DNA from: a virus
Virus record (IMG/VR): IMGVR_UViG_3300024999_000482
Location: 1-20,111 of that record
Reading direction: 5' to 3' (one strand)
DNA length: 20,111 bases
A model generated the notes under the pieces. The model was not told the origin of the DNA and did no database searches. It was given only the letters and a program-made list of their open reading frames with translations. Each line of letters begins with the position of its first letter. Within the stretch, counting starts at the first letter, position 1. A program made the translations under genes and the position numbers. Of the stretch, positions 7,472-14,755 are shown one piece after another.

Positions 7472-8191
7472 TTAATTTTTGATAATGTTCATCCAATTTA
7501 TGTCTTTCATATTTATTTCTTTTCCATTAACCGTTCCTGCATAAATACCGTTTAATGTAAATTGGTAATTATCTATTAAATTTAAGCGATTTAAAGCATC
7601 ATATAATTGATATATGGTTAAATCCCAAATATTTAATATGTTTAAATTGTTTGATTTGTTTGCAATTCCTGAAATCATACTAGGGAAAGTAATTGATTCC
7701 TTTATGGGGTTTTCTCTTTTCAAAGCTTTAATTTTTTCAATGATTTTTCTGGCTTGCTCATTTGCAGGATTATAATCTTCTTTTTCTCTTTTAACACAAT
7801 TCTGCATCTTAATTATTTTACAAATTTTATTCCAATTTTCACTGTTTATTTTTTTTTCTTTATCTAAAACAATATTACATTCTTCATCAATACCAAACGA
7901 ATTTGTATTTTCAATTCTTAAGAATAAACCAATAGCACCAATGAATCCTTCAAATAATTCCTGCAAACCACTTTTTAAAAATAAATCAAAAGTTGTAATA
8001 TCATTTAGTTCTTCAGGAATATCTTTTATAATGTCTTCAACCTCTAAAACAAATATATTCATTGTTTGATGATATTTTTCATATCCAATTTCAACAATCT
8101 CACTAATTGTAAAAGGTTTTATTTCAATTCCATCCATAAAAAAAGAACTACCTTTCAATAATCTTAATTCATCATCTATTTTTATATCCAT
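7472..8191 (-). CDS. Conserved phage protein of the tail module, unknown role
   Basis: The 239-residue protein looks like a family I have seen beside structural genes of Firmicutes phages, with no assigned activity. Conserved-looking stretches are LLKGSSFFMDGIEIKPFTI with EIVEIGYEKYHQ near the N-terminus, NWNKICKIIKMQNCV, NPANEQARKIIEKIKAL (helical) and LNIWDLTIYQLYDALNRL near the C-terminus. GGCGGTGAC precedes the ATG at 8191. Its place directly before the tail-tube-like gene suggests a tail assembly factor, but no slippery frameshift site or overlapping second product was noticed. Confidence 0.65.
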   Translation of the reverse strand: MDIKIDDELRLLKGSSFFMDGIEIKPFTISEIVEIGYEKYHQTMNIFVLEVEDIIKDIPEELNDITTFDLFLKSGLQELFEGFIGAIGLFLRIENTNSFGIDEECNIVLDKEKKINSENWNKICKIIKMQNCVKREKEDYNPANEQARKIIEKIKALKRENPIKESITFPSMISGIANKSNNLNILNIWDLTIYQLYDALNRLNLIDNYQFTLNGIYAGTVNGKEINMKDINWMNIIKN

Positions 8192-8230
8192 TTAGTCACC
8201 GCCTCACCACCCAAATACATAACTTATTAT

Positions 8231-8716
8231 TTAATCATTGAAATCATAAATTTTGTACGAAACCTGATAACCCTGCCACCTATCATTTACTCCTATCCAT
8301 CTACCATTAGAAAAACTTAATTTTCCAATACCTAAAACTCTTTGCTGATTAAATAATTTGTCTATCTCACTTAATATTGAATATGGCCTAAGTTTACCAG
8401 TTCCAGGCATTCTCCATAACTCAATATGACATAGAATATTAAATATTATTTTTGATGTTTTAAATGCTGTATTTATTTGTGCTAATGAAAAATCATCTTG
8501 TATAATAGTGATTAAACTCTTAGCAGAATCAGTAATTATTGGGGAAACAGGAGTTGGATATATTCTATCAAATAAGAGAATGCTAGTATCTTCAATATTA
8601 GGTTGAGACATAGGATCATCTTCATCATAGAATAAATATTTACATAAATCTTGAGAGGATAATAATTTCGTTAGAACTGTATCAATATTTAAGTTTAATT
8701 CTTCAAATCTACTCAT
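8231..8716 (-). CDS. Probable head-tail connector or neck protein
   Basis: The 161-residue protein sits between the Ig-domain connector gene and the tail module. I recognise no named domain with certainty. It has features of neck or tail-completion proteins: an N-terminal helix (LNIDTVLTKLLSSQDLCKYL), the phrase DDPMSQPNIEDTSILLFDRIYPTP, and a C-terminal part with IDKLFNQQRVLGIGKL followed by a strand ending GYQVSYKIYDFND. The start at 8716 follows AGGAAGTGATTAGG, about 16 bases after the previous stop. The role is inferred from position. Confidence 0.62.
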   Translation of the reverse strand: MSRFEELNLNIDTVLTKLLSSQDLCKYLFYDEDDPMSQPNIEDTSILLFDRIYPTPVSPIITDSAKSLITIIQDDFSLAQINTAFKTSKIIFNILCHIELWRMPGTGKLRPYSILSEIDKLFNQQRVLGIGKLSFSNGRWIGVNDRWQGYQVSYKIYDFND

Positions 8717-8732
8717 TTTACCTAATCACTTC

Positions 8733-9944
8733 CTAAAACAAACTCTTAATCTGAACAACCATTCCATCTTGACTAATAATTTCCTCATCCACACTTTTAC
8801 ACCATAATTTTACACTTCCTAAATTATTTCCCTTAATTATACAAGTATTGCTTACTGAATTTTGTGATGTAATAATTGATAATGTAGTTGGTAAATTATC
8901 AATTCCTGTTAACCAGAAAGATGATTCTTTAACTATAGACAAACCATTATTTTTGAATAATGCTAAATATTCTTTAGTGTACGTTTTGATTATACTTGTA
9001 CTTCCACTAATCTCTACAGTTTTATTATCAATAGGAACTTCCACAATCTCAACATTAATGTCATCCATTACACTAAGATCATTTTCCAATTTACAACTAA
9101 ATACAACATTTCCAACATCTAAAATTGTCACAACACCTGTACTAGAATTTATAGTTGCTTTTGTAATATCATTACTGCTGAAAATTAAATTTGGTACAGT
9201 AGAAACAATTATCCCATCAATTTTTACTTGTGCATTAATTGTTAATGGATCATTTTCATTTACTTGAATTGAATCTCCATTTAGTATTTCTAAAGTAAAT
9301 GTTGGAATTTGTTGTGATACTTCGCTATAAACCATCTTCATTAATAATAATCCATTAATTGTAATATCATTAATGTCATTTACGGAATAATTCCTCAATC
9401 CAATTTTATACACATCATTGATTTTAATTTGTCTAGTGATAGAAGTATTGCTTATTTGTATTGCAATTTCTGAATCTAATGTTGATATTATTTTTTGTTC
9501 ATCTAAACCAATTGAACCTTTGGTTACTATGCAGGGGATCTCATATAAAATTGAATTTTTATCGTAGAATTTTAATGTGTTACTACATCTTTCAATAATA
9601 CAAGAACTAGTTGGAGATTCTATTGTTCCTCCGTCAGTACATATCCAATATGAATCATTAAATTTATACATATCTCCTATTAATGTAGAGATACTATTAT
9701 CTTTAAAAATAACTTTTCTAAAATTATTTGATATGCTAGTTTTTAGTTTTAATTCATATGGTGTATCTAATCTTACAATTATTTCTTCATACAAACCTGT
9801 TGTATTATTATATTTTTGAATTGTATAAATATTAGATGCATTTTCGAATTGCTCATCTACTACAGCTTGTAAATCATCCCAATATATTTCCTTTGGAGAT
9901 GATGGAGCAATAGTTAAATAAGCATTATAATATTTAAGTGTTAT
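8733..9944 (-). CDS. Head-tail connector protein with Ig-like domains, probable AUA start
   Basis: From an AUA at 9944 the product is 403 residues. Its N-terminus TLKYYNAYLTIAPSSPKE followed by IYWDDLQAVVDEQFENAS reads as a conserved phage connector segment. A TTG at 9794 would remove the first 50 residues and has no good ribosome site. Upstream of the AUA the frame has no ATG, GTG or TTG before a TGA at 9953-9951. AAAGGAG lies 10 nt before the AUA. Residues about 217-302 form a BIG_2-like Ig domain (VNENDPLTINAQV, IFSSNDITKATINSSTGVV) and 308-400 look like a second one. It follows the 153-residue connector gene by 24 bases. The alternatives to AUA are AUC at 9947 or a single-base error. Confidence 0.75.
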   Translation of the reverse strand: MTLKYYNAYLTIAPSSPKEIYWDDLQAVVDEQFENASNIYTIQKYNNTTGLYEEIIVRLDTPYELKLKTSISNNFRKVIFKDNSISTLIGDMYKFNDSYWICTDGGTIESPTSSCIIERCSNTLKFYDKNSILYEIPCIVTKGSIGLDEQKIISTLDSEIAIQISNTSITRQIKINDVYKIGLRNYSVNDINDITINGLLLMKMVYSEVSQQIPTFTLEILNGDSIQVNENDPLTINAQVKIDGIIVSTVPNLIFSSNDITKATINSSTGVVTILDVGNVVFSCKLENDLSVMDDINVEIVEVPIDNKTVEISGSTSIIKTYTKEYLALFKNNGLSIVKESSFWLTGIDNLPTTLSIITSQNSVSNTCIIKGNNLGSVKLWCKSVDEEIISQDGMVVQIKSLF

Positions 9945-9960
9945 GATCCATCATCTCCTT
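9942..9960 (-). promoter_or_regulatory. Ribosome site and AUA start of the Ig-domain connector gene
   Basis: AAGGAGATGA (9960-9951) is a near-perfect ribosome site. Ten nt after GGAG comes ATA ACA CTT AAA TAT, in frame with the connector protein. The two ATGs inside the site read into TAA after six codons and are out of frame. The same GGAG plus 10 nt geometry occurs at the RuvC-like gene (1867-1851). Confidence 0.5.
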
Positions 9961-9968
9961 TATTGCAA

Positions 9969-10430
9969 TTAGGCATAATTACCGTAATTTCCTGATGCCC
10001 AATCTGACCAAGGGGCATTTTTCAGACCATAATCTACAATAGCCTGACTATTTATTTCTCTTAAAACTTCTTTTGCATCCATTTTTGCTTTTAAATTTTG
10101 AGCCTCAGAATAATGACGGAAATCCGTATCATTGAGGTGTAACTGAAGCTGAGTAACATCTAATATTTTAGAATTCATCCATTCAATTACCAATAAATTA
10201 GATAATATTACTTGCTCGGTTAGAGTTAAAAGCTCAGTAAATGTTTTATTTGGTATGTCTAAAATATTCTCTAAATCCTTTTGACAATTACTAAAATTAG
10301 GAATTGCTTTTAACATATATCCCAACATAACATTTTCAAAATCCGTAATACTTATTGTATATATTTTATCCAATTTATAGTCACGAATCGTCACAAGAGA
10401 AAAATCATAAATTTCATTAAAAGTAGTCAC
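9969..10430 (-). CDS. Conserved head-tail connector protein
   Basis: The 153-residue protein resembles a neck-region family of Firmicutes phages: an N-terminal FNEIYDFSLVTIRDYKLDKI, MLKAIPNFSNCQKDLE, a helical LTEQVILSNLLVIEWMN, LQLHLNDTDFRHYSEAQNL, and the end DYGLKNAPWSDWASGNYGNY. The largely helical make-up fits an adaptor bound to the portal. The start is a GTG at 10430, one base after the stop of the upstream nuclease gene, and its weak ribosome site (GAAGTGAG) lies inside the end of that gene, suggesting translational coupling. Confidence 0.75.
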   Translation of the reverse strand: MTTFNEIYDFSLVTIRDYKLDKIYTISITDFENVMLGYMLKAIPNFSNCQKDLENILDIPNKTFTELLTLTEQVILSNLLVIEWMNSKILDVTQLQLHLNDTDFRHYSEAQNLKAKMDAKEVLREINSQAIVDYGLKNAPWSDWASGNYGNYA

Positions 10431-10431
10431 A

Positions 10432-11808
10432 TTATATCAACTCACTTCTCTTCCTTTTTACATTTAAAATTTTATCATCAATTAATTTCTTCCAAGTTTC
10501 ATCTTTATCATCTGCCCAATAAGGAATTTCAACATAAAAATATCCTTGCGATTTCGCAAAGATTCTTTTATATCTATCTTTTAATTTTTGATAATGTAAT
10601 TCATAATCAGGTGTTGTATTATTCTTTTTTGCAGCCATGATTGCGAAATTAGTAATTTCATAATGTTGAATTCCATTGCACTCAAAAATAATATGTTTAT
10701 CATTTATTGTTATTTCATTATCGTAAGGAAGAAGATAATGAGTTTTAGGATTATAGCATTTTAAAGTACATTTAGATTCGTGCTTTAATTCAAAATCTAA
10801 ACCTTTTAAATATAATCTAATTTTATTCTGTAAAATAGATTCATCCAATTCTTCTACACATTCAGGACATCTAAATTTACATCTAGTAGAATTAGCTATA
10901 TTCCTTTTATAGTCTTTATGCTTACCTTCAGGACATTTCCACCATACCTCTCGATCAGCATAAGGAGAATATTCATAAGGAGACTTTTTATTTTTATCAG
11001 ACCAAATATTTAATGATTCGGAATGTAATGTACCTAAACTATCTAATGGATGTACTTTGCCATGTTGATTGGTGCAATAAGGGCATCTGTTTTCATTTAT
11101 AAAATTATTACAATTAGATATATAACTTTCATGATAGTCTTTTTCTTGGCATATTAACCAAATGTTCTTGCTTCTACTCCCATAACTAATTTTCCAAGGA
11201 CTAATGATGTTTCTAATATAATCCCAATACTTTTCAAGAAAATCTTTACATATGTTATCAATACCCCATTGGGCAAAGGAGTTGCATTTTCTACAATTCA
11301 TTACTCCTTTATGACCATTTGTAAAATCTCCTATATTACATAGCTCAGATTCGTGTATATCTCTTGGACATTTAAAATAAAATTTCTTTCTTGAACTATA
11401 ACATATTTCTTCTGGTTTATATTTATTTAGTTCATAGTCCCATCTATCAAGGATGTCTAGCCTACCATTTTCAATACACCATTGTTTAAATGATTTACTT
11501 TTTAATAATAATGTTATCATTTGTTTCTTAAGACCAGTTAATTTTTTAGAGCACTTACGACAATAATACTTACCATCTTCTTTTACACACATTTTATAAT
11601 TTGCCCAAGAAATAGGTCTCATATATGGATTTTCACAATGCTCTCCATCACATTTTACATGTACTAATGCAATACTTGTATTAAACAAATCTTCAACATT
11701 TACTTTAAAAACATCTCCTATTTTAGTAAATGCGTAACCCAAATTCTTAAAATGAGTGCATGTTGCCCTTTGCCAAGTTATTTCGACTGTCTCAGTTATT
11801 AATCCCAT
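10432..11808 (-). CDS. Homing-type endonuclease with multiple zinc fingers and Vsr-like C-terminus
   Basis: The ATG at 11808 is chosen because GGAAGGATTTG precedes it, giving 458 residues. The N-terminal part (WQRATCTHFKNLGYAFTKIGD) is a DNA-binding module I have seen at the start of related phage enzymes. Then come several zinc-ribbon-like units with Cys pairs: VKC/CRKC, FKCP/CRKC, LICQ/CPYC and WWKCPEGKHKDY/CPEC, of the 'probable zinc ribbon' (DUF4379-like) type. The C-terminus has a helix with ESILQNKIRLYL, an acidic LPYDNE, IIFECNGIQHYEI and a later YFYVEIPYW strand, fitting the EDxHD/Vsr nuclease fold. It lies between the small paralog gene A and the connector gene. Its stop is one base from the next GTG start. 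Confidence 0.82.
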   Translation of the reverse strand: MGLITETVEITWQRATCTHFKNLGYAFTKIGDVFKVNVEDLFNTSIALVHVKCDGEHCENPYMRPISWANYKMCVKEDGKYYCRKCSKKLTGLKKQMITLLLKSKSFKQWCIENGRLDILDRWDYELNKYKPEEICYSSRKKFYFKCPRDIHESELCNIGDFTNGHKGVMNCRKCNSFAQWGIDNICKDFLEKYWDYIRNIISPWKISYGSRSKNIWLICQEKDYHESYISNCNNFINENRCPYCTNQHGKVHPLDSLGTLHSESLNIWSDKNKKSPYEYSPYADREVWWKCPEGKHKDYKRNIANSTRCKFRCPECVEELDESILQNKIRLYLKGLDFELKHESKCTLKCYNPKTHYLLPYDNEITINDKHIIFECNGIQHYEITNFAIMAAKKNNTTPDYELHYQKLKDRYKRIFAKSQGYFYVEIPYWADDKDETWKKLIDDKILNVKRKRSELI

Positions 11809-11859
11809 ATAAATCAAATCCTTCCACTTTAAAATATTAACTATAAATAAATACAAATA

Positions 11860-12039
11860 TTATTTTTTACTCCATTCCATTAAAGCATCTTTAAATCCAT
11901 TGTCCTCAATATAAACAAAAAACTGCATCTTTGTCTGTGGATGCAGTCCTACTAATTTATATTTAATTCCTTTTGAATATAAAAAATCTTTGAGTTTAAA
12001 ACTATAGCAAGGAAATAATTCAACATCCATTCCTTCCAT
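11860..12039 (-). CDS. Small protein of the recurrent paralog family (copy A, DUF5659-like)
   Basis: A 59-residue product from the ATG at 12039; a GTG one codon upstream and an ATG three codons downstream are also possible, and AAAGGG lies just before. The core CYSFKLKDFLYSKGIKY, LHPQTKMQFFVY and final W align with the protein at 19624-19797 (CYSNKMKNFIKSMGIDY, VHPATNRVYFVF, W). The family resembles DUF5659 phage proteins of unknown role. It starts 9 bases after the preceding stop and precedes a homing-type nuclease. Its codons for LHPQTKMQFF contain a terminator-like hairpin. Function is unknown. Confidence 0.75.
   Translation of the reverse strand: MEGMDVELFPCYSFKLKDFLYSKGIKYKLVGLHPQTKMQFFVYIEDNGFKDALMEWSKK
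11917..11947 (-). terminator. Terminator-like hairpin inside small gene A
   Basis: On the minus strand ACTGCATC (11947-11940) pairs perfectly with GATGCAGT (11929-11922) around a 10-nt loop, with six Ts at 11922-11917 and then GTTTA. This is a full intrinsic-terminator pattern lying wholly within the reading frame, over the codons for LHP, QT and KMQFF. It precedes the nuclease gene by about 110 bases. Confidence 0.65.
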
Positions 12040-12047
12040 CACACCCT

Positions 12048-12737
12048 TTATCCCACCTGAATTTGCTTATATTCTTCAGCTATCTCGACAATACTTCTTG
12101 TATAAATTCTACTTAGGGCATCAACTTTATTTAAATCAATATCTTCTCCATTGGCTATTTTTCTTGCAATAATTGAAACAATTTGTTCCTTTTGCATTTC
12201 TGTAGAATTATTAAACAATTCAACCATTTCTTTACGATTGTAATCTAAAAGTTTTTCAATGATTTCTTTAGATAATAAGTTTTGATATATATCATATAAA
12301 CCATGATTTGCAATTACATTATCGTCACAAATGTAGAATAATCCCATTTCTGCAAAACGATTTTGATAATGAAGAATGTCTGCTAAATCAGCATATATAA
12401 TATTTTTTGTCTCACCAAATTTATCAAATTGATAAGGTTTCCCTTGCCCATATTGTGCTGTTGTTAAAACCAAAATGCCATCAGTAAGAGAAATAACTTT
12501 TATTCTTTTGCTTGAATGAATTTCTCCATATTCTTCTTTTGGTTGAGGTTTAAAAATAGGAACTTCAATTTCTTCTTTTGCTGTTTTATCTTCTTTAGAT
12601 GCAATTAGAGATTTTACTAGATTTTTTAATTCATCTAATTCACTCTCTAAATCTTCATAAGATTTTTGATTCTGTTTTATTTCCATAGTAACTTCTTTGG
12701 TTTGAGGAGTATTTTCTTTCTTTGGTCTTCCTGCCAT
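12048..12737 (-). CDS. Conserved phage protein after the major capsid gene, unknown role
   Basis: The ATG at 12737 is chosen because GGAAGGAAG precedes it, giving 229 residues starting AGRPKKEN. Residues about 25-45 look like a short coiled coil (SYEDLESELDELKNLVKSLI). The middle holds a compact region (RIKVISLTDGILVLTTAQYG, YADLADILHYQNRF, ICDDNVIANHGLYDIY) and the C-terminus is helical with KEQIVSIIARKIANGEDIDLNKV. I recognise no named domain. The AGRPKK start resembles an AT-hook core but this alone is weak. Its position between capsid and connector genes suggests a virion or head-completion role. A hairpin terminator upstream may lower its expression relative to capsid. Confidence 0.65.
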   Translation of the reverse strand: MAGRPKKENTPQTKEVTMEIKQNQKSYEDLESELDELKNLVKSLIASKEDKTAKEEIEVPIFKPQPKEEYGEIHSSKRIKVISLTDGILVLTTAQYGQGKPYQFDKFGETKNIIYADLADILHYQNRFAEMGLFYICDDNVIANHGLYDIYQNLLSKEIIEKLLDYNRKEMVELFNNSTEMQKEQIVSIIARKIANGEDIDLNKVDALSRIYTRSIVEIAEEYKQIQVG

Positions 12738-12796
12738 ATTTAATTTTCTTCCTTCCGTGTAAATAAATTTGTAGTAATCCAAATATTAAATAATTT

Positions 12797-12833
12797 AAAG
12801 AAGAGATGCAATTAAAATTAGAAATGCATCTCT
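12797..12833 (-). terminator. Hairpin terminator after the major capsid gene
   Basis: AGAGATGCA and TGCATCTCT (12825-12833 and 12802-12810 on the plus strand) pair perfectly over nine bases around a 14-nt loop, followed on the minus strand by TCTTT. It lies 21 bases after the capsid stop codon. The T-run is interrupted by a C, so some readthrough to the connector genes is likely, which would keep capsid the most abundant product. Confidence 0.7.
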
Positions 12834-12853
12834 ATATTTAAATTACCTATTGT

Positions 12854-13945
12854 TTAAGGTAGGGTAATGAGTCCTGCTAAAGAATTTGTGGCAACAATTG
12901 TTGTCCAGTTCTTTTTAAGAGTGGTAGATTGAGTTAGGTTGGCATTATCATATACTCCACTTGTCACGCTGGTTGTTGCTCCTTCTAGACACAATTTAAT
13001 AATTTTTTGACTAGAAGGTGATAATACATAAACTCTGGTGTCATCAAGCAACAGTTGGAAAGGATTTTTGAAATCTGCAACTTGTGGGATAACTAGGGCA
13101 TCTGACCCAAAAATAGTTCTTGTATATCCCAATTTTACATATTCAGAATCAAGAGTGTAGCGATAGTTGGCATCTTGTGGTAAAATTTTTGAGAGAGCAA
13201 TCTGTGTACCGACAAAAATACTTTTTGCTCCCATATTATAAGTTGTAATCTTTTGTGCAAGATTTACAGCAGCATCTTGACTGTATCCAACTACTTTAGT
13301 TCCTGCAACACCAGTAGCAAGATTTGTCATAGCGGTATTAAATGCATTATAAGCATCTACAGTCATTTGAGTTTCGATGGATCTTACTGCTTTCATGGTA
13401 AATTCTGCAAGGTTTTCTTCTCCTGCAAGTACACGATACAAACTAACTTGAACTGTAATATCATGCTCTTCGGGAATAGCAGTAACCATTCCATCAAATT
13501 GTTTGTGAACTTCAGATGTTCTCTTACCTCTACCTGCTTTAGAAATTACAAACAAATCACGAGGTTTTACTCTAAAGCTGAAACTAGATGCCATTTCTCC
13601 TGTGATTACATCTGTGTATAATCCCATTGAATCAATCAATGTCTCAGGTAAGATCATATCAATCATCGCAGAAATTACAGAAAACGTTGCCCAATTAAAT
13701 GTAGGATGAGAAGCCCATACTTCTGGTTTAAACTCACTCATATTTCCAAGACCAGATACGCGAGAAATTTCTCCTAACAATGCCTTGTGCATTTTTGCAC
13801 CTTTTTCATCAAAAGAGATTGTATTGTCAAACTGAACCTTCGTATTTCCATTGATAGAACGATAATGATTAAAATAATCTCTGAAAGCCTCATAAACTTC
13901 TGTTTTTCCTTGTGAAAATGTCATTACACTAGCTGGAATTTTCAT
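12854..13945 (-). CDS. Major capsid protein, HK97 fold
   Basis: The 363-residue length, and the position after a protease-scaffold gene and small head proteins, fit a major capsid protein. Sequence features agree: an N-terminal helical region, a long segment with SFSFRVKPRDLFVISKAGRGKRTSEVHKQFDG, then ITVQVSLYRVLAGEENLAEFTMKAVRSIETQMTVDAYNAF (a spine-helix-like stretch) and a C-terminal beta region with TIFGSDALVIPQVADF and LDDTRVYVLSPSSQKIIKL. Unlike HK97 itself, there is no visible long N-terminal delta domain, in keeping with scaffold supplied by the upstream gene. AAGGAGGATTT precedes the ATG. The structural role is family-based; no search was run. Confidence 0.87.
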   Translation of the reverse strand: MKIPASVMTFSQGKTEVYEAFRDYFNHYRSINGNTKVQFDNTISFDEKGAKMHKALLGEISRVSGLGNMSEFKPEVWASHPTFNWATFSVISAMIDMILPETLIDSMGLYTDVITGEMASSFSFRVKPRDLFVISKAGRGKRTSEVHKQFDGMVTAIPEEHDITVQVSLYRVLAGEENLAEFTMKAVRSIETQMTVDAYNAFNTAMTNLATGVAGTKVVGYSQDAAVNLAQKITTYNMGAKSIFVGTQIALSKILPQDANYRYTLDSEYVKLGYTRTIFGSDALVIPQVADFKNPFQLLLDDTRVYVLSPSSQKIIKLCLEGATTSVTSGVYDNANLTQSTTLKKNWTTIVATNSLAGLITLP

Positions 13946-14010
13946 ATTGTTAAATCCTCCTTATTATTTTTGATATTATGTAGTATTAATATTTATTATT
14001 TGTTTATTGA

Positions 14011-14553
14011 TTAAGAATTTGCGCTCGAAGCCCAAGCAAGAGCATACTGACCATCTGCACCAACTGCAAAAGTATTAGAACCAATTGTTCCGGTAATACC
14101 AGGAGCAGTCATTGTAAGAATATCTCCAACCATTGGTTTGAAAGCAGACAATATATCTCCTGCAATATTTACAAAATTTCTAACATCAGGGTCGATACCC
14201 TTAAACTTATTTGTTCCAGAAATGGTTACAACTACTTCAGGAGAATAAGCCATCCAAAGTCCAGTCGAATTATCTGCAACTTCAAATTGATAAGCAAGAG
14301 TACGTTGATTTCCAATGCTTCCATCAGCAATAGAGATATAGGTTGTTCCTACTAATTTGAGAGAGATTTTTAATCCACTTCCAGTAGCAGGTTGAGTTGC
14401 TGTCCACACTTCACCTTCACCTGCGGTAGTAGATTTTGTAGCCAAGTAAAAAATATGCCCATTGTCAAGATTAGCAGCACACACTGCACTTCTATTTAGT
14501 GAATCAACATTTGTAGCCTGTACGCCATTTTGTATTAATACGGTATTTGCCAT
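14011..14553 (-). CDS. Probable capsid decoration or head-associated protein
   Basis: The 180-residue protein begins ANTVLIQNGVQATNVDSLNRSA and has YSPEVVVTISGTNKFKGIDPDVRNFVNIAGDI followed by FKPMVGDILTMTAPGITG. This beta-rich pattern, with VGDI near the C-terminus, resembles small head proteins placed just before the capsid gene in Firmicutes phages. Charge is low and Thr/Ala/Gly content high. TGGAGGTAATAAACA precedes the ATG at 14553. It lies between a 51-residue coiled-coil gene and the capsid gene. Role assigned by position and composition. Confidence 0.65.
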   Translation of the reverse strand: MANTVLIQNGVQATNVDSLNRSAVCAANLDNGHIFYLATKSTTAGEGEVWTATQPATGSGLKISLKLVGTTYISIADGSIGNQRTLAYQFEVADNSTGLWMAYSPEVVVTISGTNKFKGIDPDVRNFVNIAGDILSAFKPMVGDILTMTAPGITGTIGSNTFAVGADGQYALAWASSANS

Positions 14554-14584
14554 TGTTTATTACCTCCATTTTTTATTTTTATTA

Positions 14585-14740
14585 TTAAATTACTTCCATT
14601 TGATTTATCCAATAATTAACTTCTTGAATTGCTCCACCAATAGCATTCATATCTGCCATTGCTTGTTCTATTTTTTGTTGAGTATCTTGGAATTGAGCGT
14701 TAAGTAAATTTAAACGTTCAATTAATAATTCAATATCCAA
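14585..14740 (-). CDS. Small coiled-coil head-module protein, TTG start
   Basis: A 51-residue frame starting at TTG 14740 with AGGAG 9 nt upstream. The product begins MDIELLIERLNLLNAQFQ, continues with TQQKIEQAMADMNAIGGAIQ and ends in NYWINQMEVI. It is almost wholly helical with a heptad-like pattern. Short phage proteins of this make-up, often ending near GAIQxxxYWIxQ, occur in head modules of many Firmicutes phages, with unknown role; a chaperone or scaffold function is possible. It sits in the gap between two beta-rich head genes and fits that gap with an in-frame stop and ribosome site. Confidence 0.72.
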   Translation of the reverse strand: MDIELLIERLNLLNAQFQDTQQKIEQAMADMNAIGGAIQEVNYWINQMEVI

Positions 14741-14755
14741 CCAAATTCACTCCTA

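Noticed and set aside
10431-10436. TGATATAAT on the minus strand, an extended -10 promoter box before the connector gene
   Set aside because: The start of transcription would fall inside the GTG-started coding region, and no -35 box is visible; the match is explained by the nuclease stop codon context.
12720-12737. AT-hook DNA-binding motif (AGRPKK) in the protein after capsid
   Set aside because: A single short basic motif at a protein terminus is too weak; a similar GRPRK occurs in the portal tail, probably as a disordered polar segment.
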